This document shows, piece by piece, positions 9,437 to 17,167 of a DNA stretch of 64,000 nucleotides. Source of the stretch: CAVVMA01 sp963788205 (GTDB taxonomy: Bacteria > Desulfobacterota > Binatia > Binatales > Binataceae). The position numbers and the translations under genes are program-made. The stretch spans positions 744,001 to 808,000 of the forward strand of contig CAWBGG010000002.1 of the NCBI GenBank assembly GCA_963788205.1. Direction: 5' to 3'. The notes beneath the pieces are model-generated. The model searched no databases. It saw only the letters and a list, made by a program, of their open reading frames with translations, and was not told where the DNA came from. Numbering within the stretch: position 1 is the stretch's first letter; each line of letters opens with the position of its first letter.

Positions 9437-9548
9437 AGCGACAACCAGTGAACCAAACGGCTACGTGCGGTCAACTTGCCAGATAGAAACATAGACCGCG
9501 CCAATCGGTCAACTGCGGGGAGGTTCGGGTAGCGGGAGGTTTGAGGCA

Positions 9549-9623
9549 CGGGCCGGCACGGAGGCCGGCGTCTACCAGATGTGGAAGTTTTATTCAGGGT
9601 AGTGGCCGGCGTCCCTGCCGGCC
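9549..9623. repeat. GGCCGGC-type inverted repeat pair
   Basis: GGCCGGCACGGAGGCCGGCGTC (near 9551-9571, read in two halves) and GGCCGGCGTCCCTGCCGGCC (9604-9623) belong to a family with cores like GCCGGCGTCTCGCCGGT seen again at 12318-12369 and 43297-43325. It lies in the 938-bp gap 9437-10374, which holds only repeats and no gene I can support. Confidence 0.6.
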
Positions 9624-9814
9624 ATCCGAATCCAAAACCGCTCACTACCGAAATCTGGGTAGTGGGTCAGTTGGAAGTAAAGGGCGCGTGGCGGAGATGA
9701 CAGGCGACCTCACCCGGCGCAGCGCCGGCCTCTTCCTTCGGCAGGCTCAGGACAGGCTCCTGGTCATCGCCACCGGCGCGGGGGAGAGGCGCAGACAAAA
9801 GATCGCGACGCGAT

Positions 9815-9878
9815 CGGACCGGTGCCGGGGCGCGAATCGGCGTCGCCGTTCTGCGTCGAGGTGCATTACGCGCAGCGC
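9815..9878 (+). repeat. 64-bp duplicated fragment of the GST gene 5' end
   Basis: Bases 9815-9878 match 10401-10464, the codons for roughly residues 9-30 of the downstream glutathione S-transferase, with 2 mismatches in 64 by eye. It has no start codon or continuation, so it is a gene fragment, a trace of duplication or recombination. Confidence 0.85.
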
Positions 9879-9895
9879 GGCGAACGTAGGTGGTG

Positions 9896-10019
9896 TGAGA
9901 TTCTTCGCTGCGCTCAGAATGACGTTAAATGGTATCGCTTGGTAGATCCCAGAGAGCCCCATTCAACGTCATTCTGAGCGTAGCGGGGGCTATTGCCCAC
10001 GCGAAGTCGAAGAATCTCA
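9896..10019. repeat. Inverted repeat of the TTC..CAGAATGACG family
   Basis: The left arm at 9896-9926 (GAGATTCTTCGCTGCGCTCA then GAATGACGTT) is mirrored by the right arm at 9965-10019 (AACGTCATTCTGAGCG, ending CGAAGAATCTCA), with extra bases inside the right arm. It is similar in layout to the elements at 13385, 27143, 41555 and 55470. Confidence 0.75.
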
Positions 10020-10126
10020 TGCCATTCACGCCGGAAGCGGACTCGACCGCTCGAGGCCTGGGAGTTTTAACTCGGAAGGGCAACGCTGAATTTGACCACT
10101 ACCGAAATTCGGGAAATCGCCGCTTG

Positions 10127-10316
10127 GCGCGACGGGAAGCGCGGACCTATCTCGCGGGCCGGTTTGTGCACCACGTCGGCTTCGGGGCGGATTACCAAGT
10201 CGCCGATATGAGCCATACCTAACCCCCGACCCCTTCCCGACGCGGGAAGGGGCGCCAAGTACTGAGTTCCTGCGCGACGGGGAATCGCGGACCTATTTCG
10301 CGCGTTGTTTTGTGCT
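10127..10316 (+). repeat. Imperfect direct repeat before the GST gene
   Basis: Two copies of about 45 bp, at 10127-10169 and 10271-10316, share GCGCGACGGG, GCGGACCTAT and CTCGCG/TTCGCG blocks in the same order, 144 bp apart. The second copy ends about 60 bp before the GST start and may include its promoter region. Confidence 0.6.
10230..10252. repeat. CCCCTTCCC hairpin (REP-like)
   Basis: A perfect 9-bp stem CCCCTTCCC/GGGAAGGGG with loop GACGC, preceded by AACCCC. The same unit recurs at 23141-23165 with loop GATAC. Confidence 0.75.
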
Positions 10317-10374
10317 AGCTTCGCCGTAATCAACCGGCCGTGAACGTGCGCGGCGCGGTTGGGGGAGGCCGATC

Positions 10375-11082
10375 ATGCCCGAGATCAAGCTCCATCAATT
10401 CGGACCGGTGCCGGGGCGCGAATCGGCGTCGCCGTTCTGCGTCAAGGTGCATTACGCGCTGCGCTACAAGCACCTGCCTTTCGAGGTGGTCAACCTCGCC
10501 ACGCCGGGGCAGTCAAAAAAGCTCAATTCGCGCGGCAAGCTGCCGGTGCTCACTTATGACGGCACGCCGATCGGCGACTCGACCGACATCATCAGGTTCC
10601 TGGAGGAGCATCATCCCGAGCCGCGGCTGTATCCGCAGGACCCTCGCGCGCGCGCCAACGCGCTGCTGCTGGAGGATTGGGCCGACGAATCGCTCTACTG
10701 GCACGCGGTCTACGAGAACTGGATGGTGGACGATCAGTTCGCCGAATTTGCGAAGTACGTCGCCGCGCCCATTCCGGCTCTGGCGAGGCCGATAGTAAAA
10801 GTCGTCGTGCGCCGCCAGCTTCGGAATCAAGTCAACGCGCAAGGCTTCGGCCGGATGACCGTGGATGAGGAGCGGCGCAAACTCGGCGAAGCGCTCGATT
10901 GGCTCCAGACCCTGGCCGGCGGCGAATTCCTGTGCGGCGACGCACTGACCGTTGGCGACCTCGCGGTGGCAGCGCAGCTATCCTCGCTAACCAGCCCGTT
11001 CAACAAGCCCACCGCAGCCGAAGTCGCCAAGCGCCGCGGGCTGGCGGCGTGGTTCGAGCGCGTGAAGTCCGCAGTCGCATGA
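10375..11082 (+). CDS. Glutathione S-transferase family protein
   Basis: A 235-residue cytosolic protein with an N-terminal thioredoxin-like domain (about 1-80; S18-PFC near the active-site position, and the cis-Pro motif KLPVL at about 54-58, then GDSTDIIRFLEEHHP). The C-terminal helical domain is about 95-230 with a GDALTVGDLAVAA segment typical of GSTs. It probably conjugates glutathione to electrophiles or reduces peroxides; the substrate is unknown. The ATG at 10375 follows a G-rich stretch (GGGGGAGG) that can act as ribosome-binding site. The DNA upstream is rearranged and carries a copy of this gene's own 5' end. Confidence 0.88.
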   Translation: MPEIKLHQFGPVPGRESASPFCVKVHYALRYKHLPFEVVNLATPGQSKKLNSRGKLPVLTYDGTPIGDSTDIIRFLEEHHPEPRLYPQDPRARANALLLEDWADESLYWHAVYENWMVDDQFAEFAKYVAAPIPALARPIVKVVVRRQLRNQVNAQGFGRMTVDEERRKLGEALDWLQTLAGGEFLCGDALTVGDLAVAAQLSSLTSPFNKPTAAEVAKRRGLAAWFERVKSAVA

Positions 11083-11187
11083 GGATCGCGATCTTCTTTT
11101 GGAGCATTCCGTGAGGAGTCGCATCGGCTAGGTCACGAGACTACGTTCAATTGCAACTGCTGCTAGCAGCAGAGAGAGGTTGGAAGG

Positions 11188-12279
11188 ATGGCGGATCAGC
11201 GCCAACTGGAAATTCTGAAAAAGGGGCCGCGGTTGTGGAATGAATTCAGAGAGCGAAAGGCTGACTTGGTTCCCGACCTTGTCGAGGCAGACCTCAGGGG
11301 CGCCGATCTCACAGAAGTGAATTTCAAGAGAGCGAACCTCAAGGCAGCGAAACTCGACCGGGCAAACCTCACACGGGCGAAGCTGGGAGGGGCGAACCTC
11401 AGAGGGGCGAATCTACCGGAGACGAACTTACGATGGGCCGACTTAGGAGCAGCGACTCTCCGACAGGCTAACCTCATAGGGGCGAATTTAGGGGCAGCGA
11501 TCCTCATGGACGTGGATCTCACAAGGGCGGATCTGACAGAAGCGGACCTCACCAAGGCGGACCTCATATGGGCCGTGTTCAGCACGGCCTCTCTGGACCG
11601 AACAAAATTTGATCAAAGTCACTTGCATCGGACGGTGTTTGCTGACGTGGATCTGAGTGCCGCGAAAGGGCTCGAAGCGATCACGCACGAGGGGCCTTCC
11701 ACAATTGGAATTGATACGATTTATCGCTCGGGCGGCAACATTCCTGAAGTGTTCCTGCGCGGTTGCGGCGTTCCCGATAGCTTCATTGCCCATGCGAAGG
11801 CGCTGGTCGGCAAGCCCATCGAGTTCTACTCGTGCTTCATCAGCTATTCGGAGCTCGATCAGGAATTCGCGGAGCGGCTCTGCGCCGACTTGCAAGCCAA
11901 ACGGCTTCGCTGCTGGTATTTTCCTGAGAGCGCCAAGTGGGGCGAGCCTGTCTGGGGCGAGATAGACCAAGGCATCAAGGTTTACGACAAGTTGATCGTC
12001 ATTTGCTCGCAGCACTCTCTCGTGAGCAGACCCGTGCTTCGAGAAATTGAGCGAGCGCTGCAGCGCGAGGATAGAGAAGGCAGGAACGTTCTTTTTCCGC
12101 TACGGATAGACGAATACCTGTTCGAGCAATGGGAGCATCCGCGCAAGGCGGACGTGCTGTCAAAAGTGGTTGGAGACTTTCGTGGCTGGGATCACGGCGT
12201 CGAGAAATATCGGCTGAGTTTCGAGAAGCTGCTAAAGGCTCTGCGTGCGGAGGACGTCCCTTCGATTCAGCCAGTGTGA
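11188..12279 (+). CDS. Pentapeptide-repeat protein with C-terminal TIR domain
   Basis: A 363-residue protein. Residues about 32-160 are some two dozen A(D/N)LxxA-type pentapeptide repeats, expected to fold as a right-handed beta-helix. Residues about 212-350 are a TIR domain: FYSCFISYSELDQEF (213-227), WYFPESAKWGEPVWGEID (243-260), and DKLIVICSQHSLVS (267-280). E258 (or E253) lies near where NAD-cleaving bacterial TIRs keep their catalytic Glu; which one, if any, is not certain. The ATG at 11188 has GAGAGAGGTTGGAAGG just upstream. Bacterial TIR proteins often deplete NAD+ in phage defence, with the attached domain sensing a trigger. No obvious defence partner flanks it, so a stand-alone role is inferred. 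Confidence 0.88.
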   Translation: MADQRQLEILKKGPRLWNEFRERKADLVPDLVEADLRGADLTEVNFKRANLKAAKLDRANLTRAKLGGANLRGANLPETNLRWADLGAATLRQANLIGANLGAAILMDVDLTRADLTEADLTKADLIWAVFSTASLDRTKFDQSHLHRTVFADVDLSAAKGLEAITHEGPSTIGIDTIYRSGGNIPEVFLRGCGVPDSFIAHAKALVGKPIEFYSCFISYSELDQEFAERLCADLQAKRLRCWYFPESAKWGEPVWGEIDQGIKVYDKLIVICSQHSLVSRPVLREIERALQREDREGRNVLFPLRIDEYLFEQWEHPRKADVLSKVVGDFRGWDHGVEKYRLSFEKLLKALRAEDVPSIQPV

Positions 12280-12317
12280 CGGCGCGCAGCGGCATCGCGA
12301 AATTGAGTGCGTGTGGA

Positions 12318-12369
12318 AGTAGGACCGGCGTCTCGCCGGTCGCCGGCCGGCGGGACGCCGGCCCTACTT
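12318..12369. repeat. Near-perfect inverted repeat in the gap after the TIR gene
   Basis: AAGTAGGACCGGCGTCTCGC plus CGGTC (12318-12341) is mirrored by 12345-12369 (GGCCGGCGGGACGCC, ending CCCTACTT). It lies 38 bp after the TIR stop and may act as terminator. Same family as 9549-9623 and 43297-43325. Confidence 0.8.
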
Positions 12370-12500
12370 CGGACGGCGGGAGACGCGCAGACACAGACTC
12401 TCGCGATGACAGATAGGCCACGATCGTCTTTGGCTGGCTAATCACGGCGCTGCCGTCAACGTGATTGCCTGGCTCTCGTTCCTACTGGTAGGAGATATTT

Positions 12501-13301
12501 ATGTCTCTGGGACGCGAAGCGCCAGTCTGCTCGCCGAAGATTCTGCTAGTCGAGGACCATCCCATCAACCAGCGCGTGGCGCTCTCGCAGCTTGGCAAGC
12601 TGGGCTACTGCGGCGACCTGGCCGCGAGCGGGCGCGCGGCGCTCGAGGCTCTAGCCAGAGCTTGCTACGACGCCGTCCTGATGGACTGCCAGATGCCCGA
12701 GATGGACGGTTACGAGGCGACGGTGCGGATTCGCAGCCGCGAGGGAGGCCGGCGGCATACGATCATCATCGCGCTGACCTCGCATGCGATGGCGGGCAAC
12801 CGGCAGAAGTGCCTGGCCGCCGGGATGGACGACTATCTGGCCAAGCCGGTCACGGTCGGCCAACTCGGCCTGATGCTGGAGCGATGGCTGGCGGTGGCGC
12901 GATCCTATCCGTCCGGCGCCGCGATCCGTGACGAGACGGCGCGGCTGGACGCTTCGACGATAGGGGAGTTGCGGGGGCTGGGGGCCGCAATGTTCTCCGA
13001 GCTGGTCGGACTGTTTCTAGAGGATGCGAGTGCGACCATGGCGGTCCTGTTGCGGGACAGCGCGAGTGGCGATGCAAAGGCCGTGGCAAAGCTTGCCCAT
13101 GGGCTCAAGGGAGCCTCGGGCGCGATCGGAGCCAACCGGATGCACGCGCTTTGTGCGGCGATCCAGCAAGCGGCGGCCAGCGGACAATCCGAATCCGCCG
13201 GCGCGCTTGCCGAACTGGAGACAGAATTCGCGCAGGTCCGCGCGCTGCTCGAGCCTGAACAGGCCAGGCCGCTTGCGGGCCGAGTCCGGGCCGGCAGTTG
13301 A
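12501..13301 (+). CDS. Response-regulator receiver plus Hpt phosphotransfer protein
   Basis: A 266-residue soluble protein. The receiver domain spans about 13-130, with phospho-acceptor D62 (LMDCQMPEMDG), acidic pocket E18-D19 and K115 (LAKPV). The Hpt domain is about 155-250, with phospho-histidine H200 in AKLAHGLKGASGAIG. It looks like the C-terminal half of a BarA/ArcB-type hybrid kinase without its kinase core. It therefore needs a kinase encoded elsewhere and probably relays phosphate between it and an output regulator. The ATG at 12501 follows AGGAGA. No DNA-binding domain is present. Confidence 0.9.
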   Translation: MSLGREAPVCSPKILLVEDHPINQRVALSQLGKLGYCGDLAASGRAALEALARACYDAVLMDCQMPEMDGYEATVRIRSREGGRRHTIIIALTSHAMAGNRQKCLAAGMDDYLAKPVTVGQLGLMLERWLAVARSYPSGAAIRDETARLDASTIGELRGLGAAMFSELVGLFLEDASATMAVLLRDSASGDAKAVAKLAHGLKGASGAIGANRMHALCAAIQQAAASGQSESAGALAELETEFAQVRALLEPEQARPLAGRVRAGS

Positions 13302-13384
13302 GTAGGCGGCATCGCGGTCAGCGCGCGCCATCGCCGGTAGTTTCTCAGTTCGGCTTCGAAGGCGGTGTAGTCGGGTGGAAGAAA

Positions 13385-13495
13385 GGATTCGGGATTCTTC
13401 GCGCGCCAGACAGCGCAGACGCGCGAGAATGACAACCCGGACAAGCTTTTTCTGTCATTCCCGCGCGTGGCTGCCGCGCGAGGAATCCCGGATCC
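13385..13495. repeat. Inverted repeat, GGATTC..GAATGACA family
   Basis: The left arm 13385-13433 (GGGATTCTTCGCGCGCCAG, ending GAGAATGACA) and right arm 13453-13495 (TGTCATTCCCGCGCG, ending GGAATCCCGGATCC) are mirror images about 45 bp long. It occupies the 340-bp gap between the REC-Hpt gene and the small membrane-protein gene. The rest of that gap (13302-13384, 13496-13630) shows nothing else I can name. Confidence 0.8.
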
Positions 13496-13556
13496 TCTGC
13501 TGCTCGCCCCGTTCGCGAGCACTCTCAAATTGAGACAGTACCACGGGGTCTGGACT

Positions 13557-14228
13557 CTAACAGCTCGTTATAATACCATACAAATCGTAATATACGGCCG
13601 GAGCGAAAGGAGCGGGCCATCCGGCCGGAGGAGCAGTCACGATGGAATCGATACAGGCGCCGGCAGTCCACGAAAAGAGATTCGAGATCCCCAAGGTCCT
13701 CGCGGCCGGCAAGCACCTGATGGACCGGCTGAGCGCTTTCGATTCGCCGCTGGTCCAGATCGCCGCGATAGTCCTGGCGGCCGCGATGGCGTCGATAGTC
13801 GGCGGCACGATCATCAGGATACTGGCCGACGGGCTGGCCCAGTCCTGAGGCCCGCGTCCGCTCAGAGCTTGCGCACTTTTCACGGCCGTCCCGTAGGCGG
13901 CAATCTCGCTCATCACATTGGCGATCTCGTTGCAGTCAAAACGCATCGCGATGACCGCGTTGGCGCCCATCGCGATCGCTTCGAGCTTCAGCCTGGCAAT
14001 AGCCTGGTGGCGGCTGTCGGCGAGCAAGCGCGTGTAACCCGCGACCTCGCCGCCGAACAGCGTGCGCAGGCTCGCACCGAGGTTCGAGACCAGGTTACGG
14101 GCCCGCACCACCAGGCCGAACACCTCGCCGTAGACCGCTTCCACCCGGTAGCCGGGAAGGTCGTTCATGGTGGTGACGATGAAGTCGGCAGGCGGGGTCT
14201 GCACAATACCTTCGAGTGAAGTTTCCAT
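13557..14228 (-). CDS. YbjQ-like (DUF74) heavy-metal-binding-fold protein with open C-terminal extension
   Basis: The first 117 residues are a complete YbjQ/DUF74 domain: IVTTMNDLPGYRVE (18-30), GEVFGLVVRARN (34-45), ARLKLEAIAMGANAVIAMRF (78-97) and EIAAYGTAV (108-116). Family members are about 105 residues, form pentamers, and have no settled function. Here no stop follows the domain, and the frame runs another 106 residues to 13557 through DNA antisense to the small membrane-protein gene. That tail looks like shadow sequence (compositionally odd, no motif), so the functional protein may be only the first half. ATG at 14228. Confidence 0.75.
   Translation of the reverse strand: METSLEGIVQTPPADFIVTTMNDLPGYRVEAVYGEVFGLVVRARNLVSNLGASLRTLFGGEVAGYTRLLADSRHQAIARLKLEAIAMGANAVIAMRFDCNEIANVMSEIAAYGTAVKSAQALSGRGPQDWASPSASILMIVPPTIDAIAAARTIAAIWTSGESKALSRSIRCLPAARTLGISNLFSWTAGACIDSIVTAPPAGWPAPFAPAVYYDLYGIITSC
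13642..13848 (+). CDS. Small membrane protein, 68 residues, unknown function
   Basis: Starts with ATG seven bases after a strong GGAGGAG ribosome-binding site. The N-terminal 30 residues are polar and basic. Residues about 38-60 (LVQIAAIVLAAAMASIVGGT) form one likely transmembrane helix. No family recognised. The opposite strand is also open here as a long C-terminal extension of the YbjQ-like gene. The strong ribosome-binding site and the transmembrane pattern favour this strand, but the two readings conflict and only one may be real. Confidence 0.55.
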   Translation: MESIQAPAVHEKRFEIPKVLAAGKHLMDRLSAFDSPLVQIAAIVLAAAMASIVGGTIIRILADGLAQS

Positions 14229-14335
14229 ACGTTTAGTATAAGCAGGGACTTGCGGCAGCGACAGGCGCTGCGCGAGCAGTTTCCGCAGGCGCGCGGATTG
14301 TTGCGGATTGTTACGGATACGGGAAGCGGCTGAGT

Positions 14336-15802
14336 CTATGTTCGCAACGCCGCGATGATCCGCTCCATCGCGATTCCGCGTGAGCCCTTGACCAGCAGGA
14401 CATCGCCGGGACGGACGATCGCGGCGACCAGGCGCGCGGCTTCGTCGCTGGTCAGCGTCAACGTGGCTGCGGCGGCCAGCTCGGCTTCCGCGCGATGCGC
14501 CGGCGCGTCGGCGGCGGCGAAGCGGCACGCGGCGGCCAATGCATCGCCGACCGCGATCAACGCCGCCGGCTTGACGCGCGCGATCGCGCCAAGCAGTTCG
14601 AGGTGAGCGGCGCGGCTCAGGGGACCCAGCTCGAGCATGTCACCCATCGCGACGATCAATCGCGCGCCGAGATCGCGTGCGGCCTCGCCGGCAGCCTCCA
14701 GCGCCGCGCGCGCCGAGCGGGGATTGGAGTTGTAGCTGTCGTCGATTACGAAAATGCCGCGGGCGCGCAGCGTGGAGAGCCGTCCGGGAACGGCGCGCAT
14801 CGCGGCGAGGGCGCGCGCAATCGCGCTCAGATCCGCAGCGCTGAAGGGACGCGGCCAAATCGACGCGAGTCCTGCGACGGCGGCGGCTGCGTTGAGCGCG
14901 GATTGCGCGCCGAGCAAACTCAGCTCGGCCTCGAGGCGTGGCGCCACGCCCGCTTGGACCATCGGCGGCGCCAGCTCGATCCGAATCGTGGAGCGTCCCT
15001 GTGCAGTGACCGTGCGATGCGCGAGCCGTACGTGGGCGGCGGCCGATTCGCCGAAGAGCATTTGCTGAAGGCGTGATGGTATCCGCGCGAGTATCCGCCG
15101 ATCGTCCGCCGGCGCCACCGCGATGCGCGCTGTCGAAGCGAGGATCGCGGTTTCCTCGTCGGCGATTTCTTCGATCGAACCGAGTCCTTCGCTGTGCTCG
15201 ACATCGACGTTGAGCACCAGCGCCGCGTCGGGCTTGAGGATCGCGCCGAGGCGCGCGATTTCGCCGCGCGTGTTGGTGCCGCATTCGATGACCAGCGCGC
15301 GATGATCCCGCGTCAGCGTAAAGAGCGTCATCGGCACGCCGATGAGATTGTTCAGATTTCCGGGCGTCGCAAGCACCGGGCCGAACAGCGCGCCGGCCAG
15401 CGCCGCAGTTATCTCCTTGGTGGTCGTCTTGCCAGCCGAGCCAAGAATTGTGATCGACGGCAGCGCGCGCGCGGCGCGCTCACGGTCCAGGTGAAATCGC
15501 GCGAGATCGCCCAGTGCCGCGAGCGTGTCCGCCACCCTGACGAACGGCGCGGGCGCTTCACCACGATCGAGCAGGACCGCGGTGGCGCCGCGGCGCAATG
15601 CGTCTGCGATGAATTCGTGGCCGTCGCGCGCCGCGCCCCGCAGCGGTACGAAGAGCTCGCCTGGCTCGACGCTGCGTGAATCGATACTGACGCCGCGGAC
15701 GGTCAACGCGGGCGAAGCGCCCGCAGCGATCGTGCCGCCGGTGGCGCGCGCGATCTCGGCGAGCGTGAATGTGCATTCGTTGACCGGAATCGGCGTGGCC
15801 AT
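14336..15802 (-). CDS. murF: UDP-N-acetylmuramoyl-tripeptide--D-alanyl-D-alanine ligase
   Basis: MurF adds D-Ala-D-Ala to the UDP-MurNAc tripeptide, the last cytoplasmic step of the peptidoglycan stem peptide. The 488-residue protein has the N-terminal UDP-substrate domain (about 10-105), a P-loop ILGSAGKTTTKE (119-130), the NNLIGVPMTL segment, and the Mur-ligase signature DDSYNSNPRSARAALE. The frame extends to 15865, but the ATG at 15802 (MATPIPVNE) begins the conserved domain and gives a normal length. It stands alone rather than in a dcw/mur cluster. It is divergent from purE, whose start is 126 bp away. Confidence 0.94.
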   Translation of the reverse strand: MATPIPVNECTFTLAEIARATGGTIAAGASPALTVRGVSIDSRSVEPGELFVPLRGAARDGHEFIADALRRGATAVLLDRGEAPAPFVRVADTLAALGDLARFHLDRERAARALPSITILGSAGKTTTKEITAALAGALFGPVLATPGNLNNLIGVPMTLFTLTRDHRALVIECGTNTRGEIARLGAILKPDAALVLNVDVEHSEGLGSIEEIADEETAILASTARIAVAPADDRRILARIPSRLQQMLFGESAAAHVRLAHRTVTAQGRSTIRIELAPPMVQAGVAPRLEAELSLLGAQSALNAAAAVAGLASIWPRPFSAADLSAIARALAAMRAVPGRLSTLRARGIFVIDDSYNSNPRSARAALEAAGEAARDLGARLIVAMGDMLELGPLSRAAHLELLGAIARVKPAALIAVGDALAAACRFAAADAPAHRAEAELAAAATLTLTSDEAARLVAAIVRPGDVLLVKGSRGIAMERIIAALRT

Positions 15803-15927
15803 TGGGGTTCGCTCTCGGGGTCGCTCTCGAATCACGATTACGCCTGATCGCCGCCGCCTTGACAACGGTGATGCGCCGAATCAGCCTGCAATCCGTGTCG
15901 GCAACGCGTGCACGAAAGGACAGGGCG

Positions 15928-16431
15928 ATGAAAGACACGGCCAGGAAAGGCGCCCCGATAGTCGGCGTGATCATGGGATCGAAAAGCGATTTCGAGAGCA
16001 TGTCCGCCGCTTGCGAGGTGATGACGGAGCTTGGGATTCCGCACGAAGCCCGGGTCCTGTCGGCGCATCGGACGCCCGACCAGACCCTCGAATATGCCGC
16101 CGGCGCGCACGCGCGTGGGCTGAAGATCATAATCGCCGGCGCCGGAGGCGCAGCGCATCTGGCGGGCGTGGTCGCGGCCAAGACCCTGTTGCCGGTTATC
16201 GGCGTGCCGATGCAGACTTCAGCTCTGAACGGACTCGACTCGCTGTTGTCGACGGTCCAGATGCCCAAGGGCGTGCCGGTCGCGACGATGGCGATTGGCA
16301 AAGCCGGCGCCGCGAACGCCGGACTGCTCGCGGCGCAGATAATCGCGCTCGGCGATCCGCAACTCGCGGCGCGGATTGCAAAGTGGCGCGCGGCTCGCGC
16401 CCAGGAAGTACTGCAGCAGAAGCTGCCGTGA
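15928..16431 (+). CDS. purE: N5-carboxyaminoimidazole ribonucleotide mutase
   Basis: PurE moves the carboxyl group of N5-CAIR to give CAIR in purine synthesis. The 167-residue protein carries GSKSD (17-21), H47 in SAHRTPD, and the GAGGAAHLAGVVAA and PVIGVPMQ segments that line the active site. The frame is open upstream to 15802, but the ATG at 15928 with AAAGGA upstream fits the family length. The usual partner purK is not adjacent. purA is also in this window, 24 kb away. Confidence 0.95.
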   Translation: MKDTARKGAPIVGVIMGSKSDFESMSAACEVMTELGIPHEARVLSAHRTPDQTLEYAAGAHARGLKIIIAGAGGAAHLAGVVAAKTLLPVIGVPMQTSALNGLDSLLSTVQMPKGVPVATMAIGKAGAANAGLLAAQIIALGDPQLAARIAKWRAARAQEVLQQKLP

Positions 16432-16494
16432 AAAAGCACGAAATCGACACGGCGGCGCTTGCAAGACGCAATCGCGGCGAGGTTAGATCGATCG

Positions 16495-17151
16495 ATGCGC
16501 TGGGCCTGCATCATCGCAGCCGCGGCTTGCGTGGCGCTCAGCGCGGGCTCGGCGCCGGCGGGCGAGGGCAGTATCCAGACCCGCGGGAAAATCGAGGTCG
16601 CGCCGGATGTCCCGCTGATGGCGGTTTCGACCGACCCGGTGGTGCAGCGCGTCCTCAACGACGACTTCTACGCCGCCAGGCGCGGTTCCGGGATTGGCGT
16701 CAAGCCGCCATCCACTTTGACGGTGACGTTGACGCAACGGGTTTTGAAGCCCGGCGTTTCGCTGAATGATGTCGCTCCGGGCGATCCCGCGGTGGTCGCG
16801 CTGTTGAGAGCGGCGGGCGCGACGCCTCCGCCGGTGGGCGATACCGGCGCCAAGCAGGTCGACCCCTACGAAGCTGCCGCCAGGATTCAGAGCACCAGAC
16901 CCGAGGATCCCGCGCTACAGAATTTTCGCCAGCAGCAGGCCTTCGACAAGAGTCTCGCCGGCGGGCCTCCACCGACGCTCGCGGAAGAAGCGGCGGACAA
17001 CCAGAGCTACGACAGTGTGATCATCGCGCGCGTTACGGCGGACCGGGGGCCCGGCCAATTGACGGTGGTCGCGGTGGCGCATCCGGGTGACGATATCCGC
17101 GAGATCAAGGAGCTAGTGGCGGAAAACATCGCGAACGCCGCGCTCCATTGA
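16495..17151 (+). CDS. Hypothetical exported protein
   Basis: A 218-residue protein starting at the ATG at 16495 (a longer start at 16459 is possible). Residues 1-21 form a signal peptide (MRWACIIAAAACVALSAGSA). The mature part is mostly polar with Pro-rich patches and a C-terminal segment DSVIIARVTADRGPGQL followed by HPGDDIREIKELVAENIA. I do not recognise a family. It ends 16 bp from the stop of the convergent RodZ-like gene and begins 63 bp after purE. Confidence 0.65.
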   Translation: MRWACIIAAAACVALSAGSAPAGEGSIQTRGKIEVAPDVPLMAVSTDPVVQRVLNDDFYAARRGSGIGVKPPSTLTVTLTQRVLKPGVSLNDVAPGDPAVVALLRAAGATPPPVGDTGAKQVDPYEAAARIQSTRPEDPALQNFRQQQAFDKSLAGGPPPTLAEEAADNQSYDSVIIARVTADRGPGQLTVVAVAHPGDDIREIKELVAENIANAALH

Positions 17152-17167
17152 GCAGCGGCGCTCGGCA

